Assembly (NCBI GenBank): GCA_030654835.1
Contig: JAURWS010000060.1
Location: 80,190 to 144,189, forward strand
Direction of reading: 5' to 3'
Source of the DNA: Gammaproteobacteria bacterium
GTDB taxonomy: Bacteria; Pseudomonadota; Gammaproteobacteria; Pseudomonadales; Pseudohongiellaceae
DNA: 64,000 nt
Shown here: positions 8,700-16,707 of the stretch, piece after piece
Layout: every line of letters starts with the position of its first letter
Numbering within the stretch: position 1 is the first letter of the stretch
Program-made: the position numbers and the translations under genes
Notes under the pieces: generated by a model
What the model was told of the DNA's origin: nothing
What the model saw: only the letters and a program-made list of their open reading frames with translations
The model's database searches: none

Positions 8700-9317
8700 A
8701 TGATGATGACCCTGAAATTAATCGGCCACTTTTCCACCCTTTCCCTGCGAGCGGGGCTGGGGGCAATGGTGCTCGTGCTGGTAGGCTGTGCCTCATCTTC
8801 AGAGCAGGCTGACCAGACCTCAGAGCAGGCGGCGATCACCGAAGAACAGCGTGCGGCCGAGGTTGCTGCTGTGTCCAGGGCCGCAGAGGAGAGAGCGAGA
8901 ATCGAGGCTGAGCAGGCCGAACGCGAAACTGCCCGCCAAGCGGCTGAACGTCAGGCTCAAGCCGAAGCGGCGGCAAGAGTTGAGCGCGAACAATTGGCTC
9001 GTGCCGAAGCCGCAGAGCAGCAGCGCCGTGAAGCCGAAGATCGTCAGCGTGAACAACAGGTCCGCATCGCTGAATTGGAGGCTGAGATTGCAGCAGCCCG
9101 CGCGCAGACAGAGAATGTGACGGCGGCCAATGGCAAGCTTGAAGAAGCGATTGCCACCGCCGAAGAATTGCTGGACGTGCTCGCCGCCGAGCAGCTCAAG
9201 TATGGCACTGCTGACGCCACAGGCCAGCTCGCGGAACCCCTGCAGAAGGATTTGATCGCTGACCTGGAGTCTCGCAAAGACTCTCTCAAGCGCGAGGCAC
9301 AGGCACTGGTCCAGTAA
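8700..9317 (+). CDS. Coiled-coil lipoprotein of unknown function
   Basis: A signal peptide ends in a lipobox (VLVGC, Cys about residue 30), so the protein is probably acylated and membrane anchored. The rest of the 205 residues is almost entirely Ala, Glu, Arg and Gln in heptad-like order, a long alpha-helical coiled coil similar in composition to the TolA stalk. It has no recognisable globular domain. ATG at 8700 was taken because AAGGA lies about 8 bases upstream; an in-frame start at 8682 is less likely. The stop overlaps the start of the next small gene (TAATG), so they form a coupled pair upstream of hppA. Confidence 0.75.
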   Translation: MMMTLKLIGHFSTLSLRAGLGAMVLVLVGCASSSEQADQTSEQAAITEEQRAAEVAAVSRAAEERARIEAEQAERETARQAAERQAQAEAAARVEREQLARAEAAEQQRREAEDRQREQQVRIAELEAEIAAARAQTENVTAANGKLEEAIATAEELLDVLAAEQLKYGTADATGQLAEPLQKDLIADLESRKDSLKREAQALVQ

Positions 9318-9529
9318 TGAGCGCAGACGTAATCGACATCAACGGGCCGCGTGAAGAACGCCGGTTCAAGGAGAAAGAGTCCCGCTTGAATGAGCTGCGC
9401 GGTGCTTTCAAGGCGGCACGGCTTGACGCTCAGGTCGCGAAGAAGAAAGCTCATTCCGGCGCGGCGGGCAGAACTTCTACCAAGACCACCTCAGGCAACA
9501 AAAAGAAGGGTAAAAAACCCACCCGTTAG
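9317..9529 (+). CDS. Small lysine-rich protein of unknown function
   Basis: A 70-residue frame starts inside the stop codon of the lipoprotein gene. The N-terminal half is charged and helical (EERRFKEKESRLNELRGAFKAARL). The C-terminal third is a basic, low-complexity tail ending KKKGKKPTR. It has no signal peptide, so it is presumably cytoplasmic; the tail could bind nucleic acid or acidic lipids. Coupled translation and composition typical of real proteins support it, but I know no family for it. Confidence 0.55.
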   Translation: MSADVIDINGPREERRFKEKESRLNELRGAFKAARLDAQVAKKKAHSGAAGRTSTKTTSGNKKKGKKPTR

Positions 9530-9708
9530 GCTCATTGCAAGTCAATTCAGAACCAATTCCTCACCGTTTCAGCGCAATAGAAACTAGCAGTCAGTTCCAG
9601 TTTCAGGGGCCCTTCGAGGCACCCTGGCGACGGCTTTGTTTGTCGTAATTGATATGCTACAGTGCCCCCGGTCCATACAAAAACAATAGATAAAGGGGTT
9701 ACCGCAAG

Positions 9709-11856
9709 ATGCCAGGCATGACAATTACAATAAGTGTGTTGCTTTCTATTTTCGGTTTGGGCGTAGCGTATTTTTACATGCGCCAGGTAATGAGTGTCCC
9801 TCTGGACCTGGGTCTGGATGGAGAACAGAAATCCCGTGTGAAAATGATCCATAGTGCAATTGCTGAAGGGGCCATGGCATTCCTCAAGCAAGAGTACAAA
9901 TTCCTCGCAATATTCATGGTCGTATTTGCTGCCATCATCGCGCTGCTGATCGACGACAGTCATACCCCTGATACCCGGGAGGGTATCTACACAGCAGTCG
10001 CCTTCCTGTTCGGCGGCATCATCTCCATTGCGTCCGGCTACATCGGCATGATGATCGCCACGCAGGGCAACGCCCGTACAACTGTTTCGGCCAAAGACAA
10101 CATTGGTGATGCGTTCAAGGTGGCGCTAAACTCCGGCGCCGTGATGGGTTTCGCACTGGTCAGTCTGGCAGTGCTGGGTCTGGTGATCGTGTACGTGGTA
10201 CTGAAGGCCTGGCTGCCCGCCGACCTTCCCAACCACGTCCTCATGGAAATCATTGCCGGCTTCGGTCTTGGTGGTTCCACGATTGCGCTGTTCGCCCGTG
10301 TCGGCGGCGGTATCTTCACCAAGGCGGCTGACGTCGGTGCGGATCTCGTGGGCAAGGTAGAGAAAGGCATTCCAGAAGATGACCCTCGCAACCCCGCAGT
10401 GATCGCCGACAACGTCGGTGACAATGTCGGTGACGTAGCCGGTATGGGTGCCGACCTGTTCGGTTCCTGCGCCGAGAGTACCTGTGCCGCGATGGTGATC
10501 AGTGCTGTGGTGTTTGCCGGCAATGTTGATGCCCTGCTGTACCCGATTCTGATCAGTGCCGTGGGTATTCCCATAAGCCTGCTGACGATGTTCTTCGTCA
10601 AAGTGAAAACAGAAGACGACGTCTCTCCGGCGCTGATGAAGCTGCTGATCATCTCCAGTACACTGATGGCCATTGCCATGTTCTTCGTGACACGCGCCTT
10701 CATTCCTGCGGACTTCGTACTGCGTGAAGTGGCGTACACCAGCATGGGCATCTACTGGTGCTTCCTGTCCGGTCTGACTGCAGGTCTCGTAGTAGGACTG
10801 CTCACCGGCTACTACACCTCGGGAGCATTCAAGCCCGTGCAGGAAGTGGCCAAATCCTGTGAGACTGGCGCTGCTACCAACATCATCTACGGTCTGGCGC
10901 TCGGTTATAAGAGCACTGTGTTGCCCTATATCGCCATCGCCATCGCGATCTTCGTTTCGTGGAAATTGGGTGGCATGTACGGCGTGGCTATCGGCTCACT
11001 CGGTATGCTCGGTACATTGGCAATTGCGCTGACCATCGATGCTTACGGCCCGGTGTCTGACAACGCTGGCGGAATCGCCGAAATGGCTGGCTTGCCGAAG
11101 GAAGTCCGTCGTCGTACTGATATCCTTGATGCCGCTGGTAATACCACGGCTGCGATTGGTAAAGGCTTCGCCATCGGTGCGGCCATCCTGACCTCGCTTG
11201 CTCTGTTCGCGGCGTTCCTGACCAGTGCGGACGCGTTGATGAAGGAAGAGGACCCGACTTCGGATCTGCTGGCGTCGATCAACCTGCTCGACCCGGTTGT
11301 GTTCGTGAGCCTGTTCATGGGTGCGGTGCTGCCGTTCCTGTTTACAGCGATGACCATGAAGTCAGTCGGCAAGGCCGCCTTTGACATGATCGAAGAGGTG
11401 CGTCGTCAGTTCAACACTATCCCCGGTCTGATGGAAGGCACTGCGTCTCCTGATTACGCTCAGTGCGTGTCCATCTCTACCCAAGCGGCGTTGCGCGAGA
11501 TGATCGCTCCCGGCATCCTGATCATGGGCACGCCGCTAGTTGTCGGTTATCTGTTCGGCGTTCCCGCTGTGGCGGGTGTCCTGGCGGGTTCACTGGTGTG
11601 CGGTGGTGTGCTGGCCATATCGGCGTCCAACAGCGGTGGTGCGTGGGACAATGCCAAGAAGTACATCGAGGCAGGTAATCTGGGTGGCAAGGGTTCCGAA
11701 GTGCACAAGGCTGCCGTGGTAGGTGACACAGTAGGTGACCCGCTGAAGGATACCTCAGGTCCATCACTGAACATCCTGATCAAGCTGTCTGCCATTTTGA
11801 GTCTGGTGTTCGCGCCGTTCTTCGTGCAGTACGGTGGTGTGCTGACTGGTGGTTGA
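9709..11856 (+). CDS. hppA: Membrane-bound proton-translocating pyrophosphatase, K+-dependent type
   Basis: The 715-residue protein has about 16 membrane helices and couples hydrolysis of pyrophosphate to ion pumping across the inner membrane. Substrate and Mg sites are visible: DVGADLVGK, then two D-rich loops ([26 protein letters not shown]). The alanine and glycine in [10 protein letters not shown] place it in the K+-stimulated group (K+-independent enzymes carry Lys there). The helix-6 glutamate sits in the plant-like GSCAES register rather than the YES register of Na+ pumps, so proton pumping is inferred. It stands alone after the lipoprotein pair and ends at a strong terminator. Confidence 0.96.
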   Translation: MPGMTITISVLLSIFGLGVAYFYMRQVMSVPLDLGLDGEQKSRVKMIHSAIAEGAMAFLKQEYKFLAIFMVVFAAIIALLIDDSHTPDTREGIYTAVAFLFGGIISIASGYIGMMIATQGNARTTVSAKDNIGDAFKVALNSGAVMGFALVSLAVLGLVIVYVVLKAWLPADLPNHVLMEIIAGFGLGGSTIALFARVGGGIFTKAADVGADLVGKVEKGIPEDDPRNPAVIADNVGDNVGDVAGMGADLFGSCAESTCAAMVISAVVFAGNVDALLYPILISAVGIPISLLTMFFVKVKTEDDVSPALMKLLIISSTLMAIAMFFVTRAFIPADFVLREVAYTSMGIYWCFLSGLTAGLVVGLLTGYYTSGAFKPVQEVAKSCETGAATNIIYGLALGYKSTVLPYIAIAIAIFVSWKLGGMYGVAIGSLGMLGTLAIALTIDAYGPVSDNAGGIAEMAGLPKEVRRRTDILDAAGNTTAAIGKGFAIGAAILTSLALFAAFLTSADALMKEEDPTSDLLASINLLDPVVFVSLFMGAVLPFLFTAMTMKSVGKAAFDMIEEVRRQFNTIPGLMEGTASPDYAQCVSISTQAALREMIAPGILIMGTPLVVGYLFGVPAVAGVLAGSLVCGGVLAISASNSGGAWDNAKKYIEAGNLGGKGSEVHKAAVVGDTVGDPLKDTSGPSLNILIKLSAILSLVFAPFFVQYGGVLTGG

Positions 11857-11882
11857 TACTTGTGATCTTCCTGCTTGAATGA

Positions 11883-11912
11883 AAGAGGGCTGCAATTGCA
11901 GCCCTCTTTTTT
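11883..11912 (+). terminator. Rho-independent terminator of hppA
   Basis: A perfect inverted repeat, AAGAGGGCTGCAA followed directly by its complement, ends in a run of T. It lies 27 bases after the hppA stop. The stem is GC-rich and 11-13 bp long depending on loop choice. Confidence 0.9.
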
Positions 11913-11940
11913 GAGTATCGCGAAGCACTGGGGTTTGAGC

Positions 11941-12045
11941 GCCTTGCTGGTGCGGCCATCATGGACACGCCGTGAACCCATCCATGGGGGCTCGCTTTCG
12001 CCATCCATGGCTCAAGACGGTCCATGATGGCCGCACCAGCAAGGC
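11941..12045 (+). repeat. Cloverleaf-like inverted-repeat element, copy 1
   Basis: Two 26-base arms (11941-11966 and 12020-12045) are perfectly complementary. They enclose a 53-base core that begins ACGCCGTGAA. The core folds into two small hairpins, each with an ATCCAT loop: hairpin A has CCC/GGG next to the loop and a one-sided GTGAA bulge, and hairpin B has GCC/GGC. Copies 2 and 3 share the core but have unrelated arms. An 8-base direct repeat (CGAAGCAC at 11921 and 12051) flanks the element and could be a target duplication or chance. It lies between convergent genes. Confidence 0.85.
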
Positions 12046-12131
12046 ACTCCCGAAGCACGATGCTATGCGTACCCAATGGCAACCCCAAGTGCGAGTGCTG
12101 ATCTTCAGGTCTTCGAGTATCACCATGCTTA

Positions 12132-12250
12132 GATCTGTGGTGTGGGATAGGGGATGGCAGGACCGTTGAGCGCCATGGATGGCGCGATCGAGCCCTACAT
12201 GGATGTATTCACGGGCGTGTCCTGACAGTCCCTATCTCACACCACAGATC
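12132..12250 (-). repeat. Cloverleaf-like inverted-repeat element, copy 2 (opposite orientation)
   Basis: Arms of 32 bases (12132-12163 and 12219-12250) match at 28 positions as an inverted repeat. They flank a 55-base core (12164-12218) that is the reverse complement of the copy 1 core type. Compared with copy 1, hairpin A next to the loop has changed from CCC/GGG to TAC/GTA, a paired change that keeps the stem. Hairpin B keeps GCC/GGC, and both loops remain ATCCAT. The outer arms share no sequence with the arms of copies 1 and 3. Confidence 0.85.
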
Positions 12251-12287
12251 GACCTACGGAGCAGTATTTGAAGAACTCAGAAGAAAA

Positions 12288-12839
12288 TCAGAACTCGCGA
12301 CGCCGCTCGAAGTGATACATGACCCACTCCGTGAATTCGGTGTTCGTACCTGAAACAGGGTCCTGCCAGTGCAGAGTGACATTGCGCACGCACTGATAAA
12401 TTCGGAAGGAATCCGTGTCCTCGATTATCAACCCCCGCACCGACGGATTGAGTGTGTAGTTGGAAATCTCCACCAGCTTCCAGTTCTCCGCCATCGTATC
12501 GCTGATGCACTGGCTTCCGGACAGCAGATCGACGTAAGACATCTCGGTTTCCGCCCACGCCTGTGCGGCAACGGTCAGATCGATGGCAAGATTGGTGGTG
12601 ATGGCGGCATTGTTCTCGTCGCTGAAAAGGATCGAATTGAGTTTGATTGCATGCTCACTCTGATTCTGTGCCACCAGCCGCAGGCCAGCATTGCTTTTCT
12701 CGCCCCACGCACTCGAATAGATCGCATACTTGATAGGCGAGTCACTTTCCGCGGGCGGGGCGATTGTGGCGGCTCCCTGTGCGAGCGCGGAATCAGCAAT
12801 CGCCAGGGCAATTAGCATGCACAACGTTGCTTTCGACAT
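12288..12839 (-). CDS. Secreted (periplasmic) protein of unknown function
   Basis: The start at 12839 gives a clean signal peptide (MSKATLCMLIALAIADSALAQ, cleavage after ALA), whereas the longer open frame upstream is not protein-like. The mature part of about 160 residues looks like a beta-rich domain, with alternating patterns such as KLNSILFSDENN and LHWQDPVSG. It has two cysteines (SQC and YQC) that could form a disulfide in the periplasm. I do not recognise the family. It stands alone, divergent from mrp and separated from hppA by the repeat elements. Confidence 0.75.
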   Translation of the reverse strand: MSKATLCMLIALAIADSALAQGAATIAPPAESDSPIKYAIYSSAWGEKSNAGLRLVAQNQSEHAIKLNSILFSDENNAAITTNLAIDLTVAAQAWAETEMSYVDLLSGSQCISDTMAENWKLVEISNYTLNPSVRGLIIEDTDSFRIYQCVRNVTLHWQDPVSGTNTEFTEWVMYHFERRREF

Positions 12840-13077
12840 CGCAATAGTTATTCCTGGCTGAGTGGTTATTGTGCTGAGTCCGGGCTCAGAGGTTAGCTGA
12901 AAAGAAAGGGGTTTTCCACGCCGATATCGCCCTTGCCATCTCCCTGCCTGCGAGTGAGATGAAGATAGATCAGGGATGTTCAAGACTGGCGTGGCAATGG
13001 ATAATGCCTGCTCTCCGAAGACCGGTCTCTGGTCATCGATCACCCTTTCTGTTTGTAAAAGTGAGTCGCTCTTGAGT

Positions 13078-13893
13078 ATGTTGAATGCAGTAAAACACAT
13101 CGTCTGCGTGGCCTCTGGCAAGGGTGGTGTCGGTAAATCCACGACCGCCGTCAATCTTGCACTGGCCCTGCATCAACGCGGTCTGCGTGTCGGGCTGCTT
13201 GACGCGGACATCTATGGACCAAGCCAGCCTCTGATGCTTGGCGTGAAAGCCGGTACGCGGCCGCAGATCATCGACAACAAATACATGGAGCCGATTCGCG
13301 CCCATGGCATCGTCTCCAACTCCATGGGTTATCTGGTGGATTCAACGACGGCGATGGCGTGGCGTGCACCGATGATCGTGGGTGCCTTCAAGCAGATGCT
13401 GGAGCAGACCCTGTGGTCAGATCTGGACTATTTGATCATCGATATGCCGCCGGGTACGGGAGACATTCAACTGAGTCTTTCCCAGTCGGTGGCAGTCAGT
13501 GGTGCAGTGATCGTGACCACACCGCAGGACGTGGCGCTGCTGGATGCGCGCAAGGGCATCGAGATGTTCCGCAAGGTGAATGTACCGATTCTAGGCATAG
13601 TCGAGAACATGGGAATCCACATTTGCTCAAACTGCGGACATGCAGAGGCGATTTTCGGAGAGGGTGGCGGCAAGAAGATTGCGAACGACTACGGTGTCGA
13701 TGTCATCGGGTCGCTGCCACTCGATCTCTCGATTCGTGAGCATACGGACAGCGGCAACCCGATCGTGGTGGCACAGCCAGACAGCGCAGTGGCGAAGGCC
13801 TATCGTGTGCTGGCGGAAAAAGTCGTGCAGAAGATTGAGGGGCTGAGTGCCTCACAATCGGCACAACCCAGTATCAGCATGACGGATGATTGA
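13078..13893 (+). CDS. mrp: Mrp/ApbC-type P-loop ATPase, iron-sulfur cluster carrier
   Basis: The 271-residue protein has the deviant Walker A of the MinD/Mrp family (GKGGVGKST) near its N-terminus, DADIYGPSQP, DMPPGTGD, and a CxxC pair (ICSNCGH) that holds a bridging 4Fe-4S cluster in the dimer. It delivers Fe-S clusters to target enzymes. The N-terminal MIP18/DUF59-like domain found in many Mrp proteins is absent. ATG 13078 begins just before the ATPase core; an in-frame TTG at 13072 with GTGAG upstream and a longer frame from 12976 are alternatives. It is convergent with the cupin gene. Confidence 0.93.
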   Translation: MLNAVKHIVCVASGKGGVGKSTTAVNLALALHQRGLRVGLLDADIYGPSQPLMLGVKAGTRPQIIDNKYMEPIRAHGIVSNSMGYLVDSTTAMAWRAPMIVGAFKQMLEQTLWSDLDYLIIDMPPGTGDIQLSLSQSVAVSGAVIVTTPQDVALLDARKGIEMFRKVNVPILGIVENMGIHICSNCGHAEAIFGEGGGKKIANDYGVDVIGSLPLDLSIREHTDSGNPIVVAQPDSAVAKAYRVLAEKVVQKIEGLSASQSAQPSISMTDD

Positions 13894-13902
13894 TGTCCAT
13901 GG

Positions 13903-14424
13903 TCAGGGTGATGGTGTGACCTCGAAACGATAGATGATGTAGGACATGGGGGAGTGCAGAACACTGAAGCGGTGCGGTATTCCCGCAGGCAGCACGACGA
14001 CATCACCCGGGCCTATCTCCTGCGTGTCACCCCCAATCTGCGTCACAAAGAAGCTCGGCGTGTCGCCGAGGTTGGGGGGATCGGATACGGCACGCTGCTC
14101 CTGCATTTCTCCGCCTGTGACGAGCGCGCCGGAACCTTCGATGATCTGATAGATCTCCGTCAACTCTTCGTGCATCAGTGCCCGGTTTTCCGCTGCGGTG
14201 CGATGCACAATGCCCACGCGCACCAACCCGCCTTTGACTGGAGTCTCATTGACCTTGGTGTCCAGAATGTTGCCCGCTACGGAGCGGCTCATGGTCGCTT
14301 GCCAATCGGCAGCCTTTACGACCGCTGCTGCAGACGCGGCAGGGGGCTGTGCATATGCCAATGCGTGGGGTAACAGAGCAGTTACCACTGTACTGAAAAG
14401 AACCCTGCGGATAATCGTCTTCAT
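13903..14424 (-). CDS. Secreted cupin-domain protein
   Basis: A signal peptide (VVTALLPHALAYAQ) is followed by one cupin beta-barrel of about 120 residues. The metal-site pattern is partly visible as MHEELTEIYQIIEGSG and, later, PGDVVVLPAGIPHRF, giving His and Glu ligands typical of the fold. Cupins of this form bind small molecules or metals, and enzymes in the family range from isomerases to dioxygenases; none can be chosen here. It is convergent with mrp and 64 bases downstream of the symporter genes on the same strand, so it may belong to their transcript. Confidence 0.8.
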   Translation of the reverse strand: MKTIIRRVLFSTVVTALLPHALAYAQPPAASAAAVVKAADWQATMSRSVAGNILDTKVNETPVKGGLVRVGIVHRTAAENRALMHEELTEIYQIIEGSGALVTGGEMQEQRAVSDPPNLGDTPSFFVTQIGGDTQEIGPGDVVVLPAGIPHRFSVLHSPMSYIIYRFEVTPSP

Positions 14425-14488
14425 GCCAAGTCTCCTGAGAGGGCCTTTTGAATGCCCCGGTTATCGACGTGTCTGATCGAGCTAAAGA

Positions 14489-16171
14489 CTACACGTGCTC
14501 TCCCGGCAGGCGGATGTTTCTGACGATCTCCTGCACCTCGAATGGTGGTTCGACGGTGAAGCGGCAGACCACCAGTGCGACCACGAGATTGAGAAGTGTG
14601 CCCAGTGTCCCGATCCCTTCGGGGGAGATACCGAACCACCAGTGTTCGGCGGTGCTCATCGTGGGATTGATGAACTTGAAGTAGATGATGTAGGCCGCCG
14701 TGAAGGTAAATCCAGAGACCATCCCGGCCACAGCTCCGTGCTTGTTCATCCTGCTGTAGAAGATACCCAGTACGATGGCCGGGAAGAACGAGGCGGCTGC
14801 CAGCCCGAAGGCGAAGGCGACCACTTCGGCCACGAAGCCGGGCGGATTGATGCCGAAATACCCCGCGATCAGTACTGCAAAGAAGATCGCAATGCGTGCG
14901 TAATTCAACTCCTCCTTCTCAGTAGTGTGGGGCCGCAGGCAGCGCTTGATCAAGTCGTGGGAGATTGACGTCGATATCACCAGCAGCAGTCCTGATGCGG
15001 TGGAGAGTGCCGCCGCGAGTGCGCCCGCCGCTACCAGTGCCGCGACCCAGTTCGGCAGTTGAGCAATCTCCGGATTTGCCAGCACCATGATGTCCCGGTT
15101 GACGGTCAACTCATTTACTGCAGCATTTCCCACATACTGAATCCGTCCGTCGTCATTTTTGTCATTGAAGGTAATCAGGCCCGTGCGTTCCCAGGTCGAG
15201 AACCACGAGGGCATGGTGCTGTATTCGGCATTGTTCACCGTGTCCAGCAGATTAGTCTTGGAAAATGCTGCCAGCGCTGGCGCGGTTGTATACAGCAGCG
15301 CGATGAACAGCAGCGCATAACCCGCAGACTTGCGCGCATCGCGTACTGACGGCACAGTGAAGAAGCGAATGATCACATGCGGTAGTCCGGCGGTGCCAAA
15401 CATCAGCGCGGCGGTGATGAAGAAGACGTCCTGTGTGCTCTTCTGCCCTTCGGTATAGGTGCCGAATCCCAACTCTCTGGACAGGCCATCCAGGCGGTCC
15501 AGCAGATAGCCGCCACCGTATTCAGGAGTCAGTTCTGAGCCAAAGCCCAATTGTGGAATCGGATTGCCGGTCATCATCAGCGACAGGAATATCGCCGGGA
15601 CCATATATGCAAAAATCAGTACGCAGTACTGGGCGACCTGCGTATAAGTGATGCCTTTCATGCCGCCGAGCACCGCATAACAGAATACGATCGCCATCCC
15701 GATGACGACACCGGTCGTGATGTCGACCTCCAGAAAGCGCGAGAAAACGATTCCGGCGCCCTGCATTTGACCACAGACATACACGAATGAAATCACGATG
15801 GCGCAGAATATTGCCGTCAGCCGCGCGCTCTGAGAATAATAACGGTCGCCGATGAAGGCCGGCACGGTGAACTTGCCGAACTTGCGCAGGTAGGGTGCCA
15901 GCAGTAATGCCAGCAATACATAGCCGCCGGTCCAGCCCATCAGGTAATAAGCGCCGTCCCGCCCCAGAAAGGAAATCAAACCTGCCATCGAAATAAAGGA
16001 TGCAGCCGACATCCAGTCGGCAGCCGTCGCCATGCCATTCGTCAGGGGGTGGATACCACCACCGGCGACATAGAAATCATGTGTGGAACCGGCCTTTGAC
16101 CATATGGCGATCAGGACGTAGAGTCCGAAAGACAGGAAGATAAATAGGTAAGTCCAGATCTGCACACTCAT
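14489..16171 (-). CDS. Sodium:solute symporter, VC_2705 / acetate permease (ActP-like) family
   Basis: The 560-residue protein has about 13 membrane helices and the SSS family signature region (FYVAGGGIHPLTNGMATAAD, then the GDRYYSQSARL stretch). It most resembles the subgroup always paired with a small DUF4212 subunit, and the upstream gene is exactly that, overlapping by 4 bases. Substrates of this subgroup are short-chain monocarboxylates such as acetate by analogy; the actual substrate is not shown. The large soluble loop around residues 230-255 (TPEYGGGYLLDRLDG) is typical. A LysR-type gene is divergent and may control it. Confidence 0.9.
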   Translation of the reverse strand: MSVQIWTYLFIFLSFGLYVLIAIWSKAGSTHDFYVAGGGIHPLTNGMATAADWMSAASFISMAGLISFLGRDGAYYLMGWTGGYVLLALLLAPYLRKFGKFTVPAFIGDRYYSQSARLTAIFCAIVISFVYVCGQMQGAGIVFSRFLEVDITTGVVIGMAIVFCYAVLGGMKGITYTQVAQYCVLIFAYMVPAIFLSLMMTGNPIPQLGFGSELTPEYGGGYLLDRLDGLSRELGFGTYTEGQKSTQDVFFITAALMFGTAGLPHVIIRFFTVPSVRDARKSAGYALLFIALLYTTAPALAAFSKTNLLDTVNNAEYSTMPSWFSTWERTGLITFNDKNDDGRIQYVGNAAVNELTVNRDIMVLANPEIAQLPNWVAALVAAGALAAALSTASGLLLVISTSISHDLIKRCLRPHTTEKEELNYARIAIFFAVLIAGYFGINPPGFVAEVVAFAFGLAAASFFPAIVLGIFYSRMNKHGAVAGMVSGFTFTAAYIIYFKFINPTMSTAEHWWFGISPEGIGTLGTLLNLVVALVVCRFTVEPPFEVQEIVRNIRLPGEHV

Positions 16172-16485
16172 GGTTTGATCTCCGTGTCGACATTCGCGGA
16201 GTGAGTAACATGTGGCTTGTCAGCCGTCTCGATCTGATCGAGCTTGTACTGATGATCCAGCCTGTCCATGAGCCGGATGTAGACAAATATCAGGACCACA
16301 AAGCCATAGATCGACCCTTGCTGGGCCATCCAGAAGCCGAGCTTGAAGCCGCCGAGTCGAAAGTTGTCGAGAAAATCCGCCAGCAAGATGCCGCAGACAA
16401 AGGAGATGAAGAACCAGATACACAACAGAATGAGCACTATTCTGATGTTGGCTTTCCAGTACGAGCGCGCATTTCTATCGGACAT
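16168..16485 (-). CDS. DUF4212 small subunit of a sodium:solute symporter
   Basis: The 105-residue protein has two membrane helices (IRIVLILLCIWFFISFVCGI and the GSIYGFVVLIFVYIRLMDRL stretch) joined by a short loop with FRLGGFKLGFWMAQQG, the hallmark of DUF4212. A charged cytoplasmic tail follows. It overlaps the large symporter gene (ATGA), so the two are translated together and presumably form one transporter. The promoter should lie in the AT-rich gap shared with the LysR gene. Confidence 0.93.
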   Translation of the reverse strand: MSDRNARSYWKANIRIVLILLCIWFFISFVCGILLADFLDNFRLGGFKLGFWMAQQGSIYGFVVLIFVYIRLMDRLDHQYKLDQIETADKPHVTHSANVDTEIKP

Positions 16486-16620
16486 TGCGGGCCTCTTATA
16501 ATTTATTGATTTTGTTGTTTTTTATTCTTTGTCCATACAAAGGCAGCGCCGATGGTATCACTAAAAAAATAGCTCGTACATCGGCTGCAGTTGCTGACCG
16601 CCGCCCCTCAGAGCCGACTG

Positions 16621-16636
16621 TTGATTTATTAATCAA
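16621..16636 (+). promoter_or_regulatory. Candidate LysR-type operator in the divergent gap
   Basis: The inverted repeat TTGATT-TATT-AATCAA fits the T-N11-A pattern of LysR-family sites. It lies about 72 bases before the regulator start and about 136 bases from the symporter start. The gap (16486-16707) is AT-rich, unlike its surroundings, with further ATTGAT half-sites near 16505 and 16669. Binding by the neighbouring regulator is inferred. Confidence 0.4.
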
Positions 16637-16707
16637 TTGCATTACTATTCATGACATTGATATAAATTGATCGCAGTATTCCTGATAAATGTGAAGTGGC
16701 GGCGCGT

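Noticed and set aside
11941..12250. Integron attC sites or REP/ERIC elements as an explanation of the repeats
   Set aside because: There is no integrase or cassette array, no attC R'/R'' core sites, and no GTAG-type REP tetranucleotide at the hairpin foot. The invariant GTGAA bulge and ATCCAT loops fit none of these.
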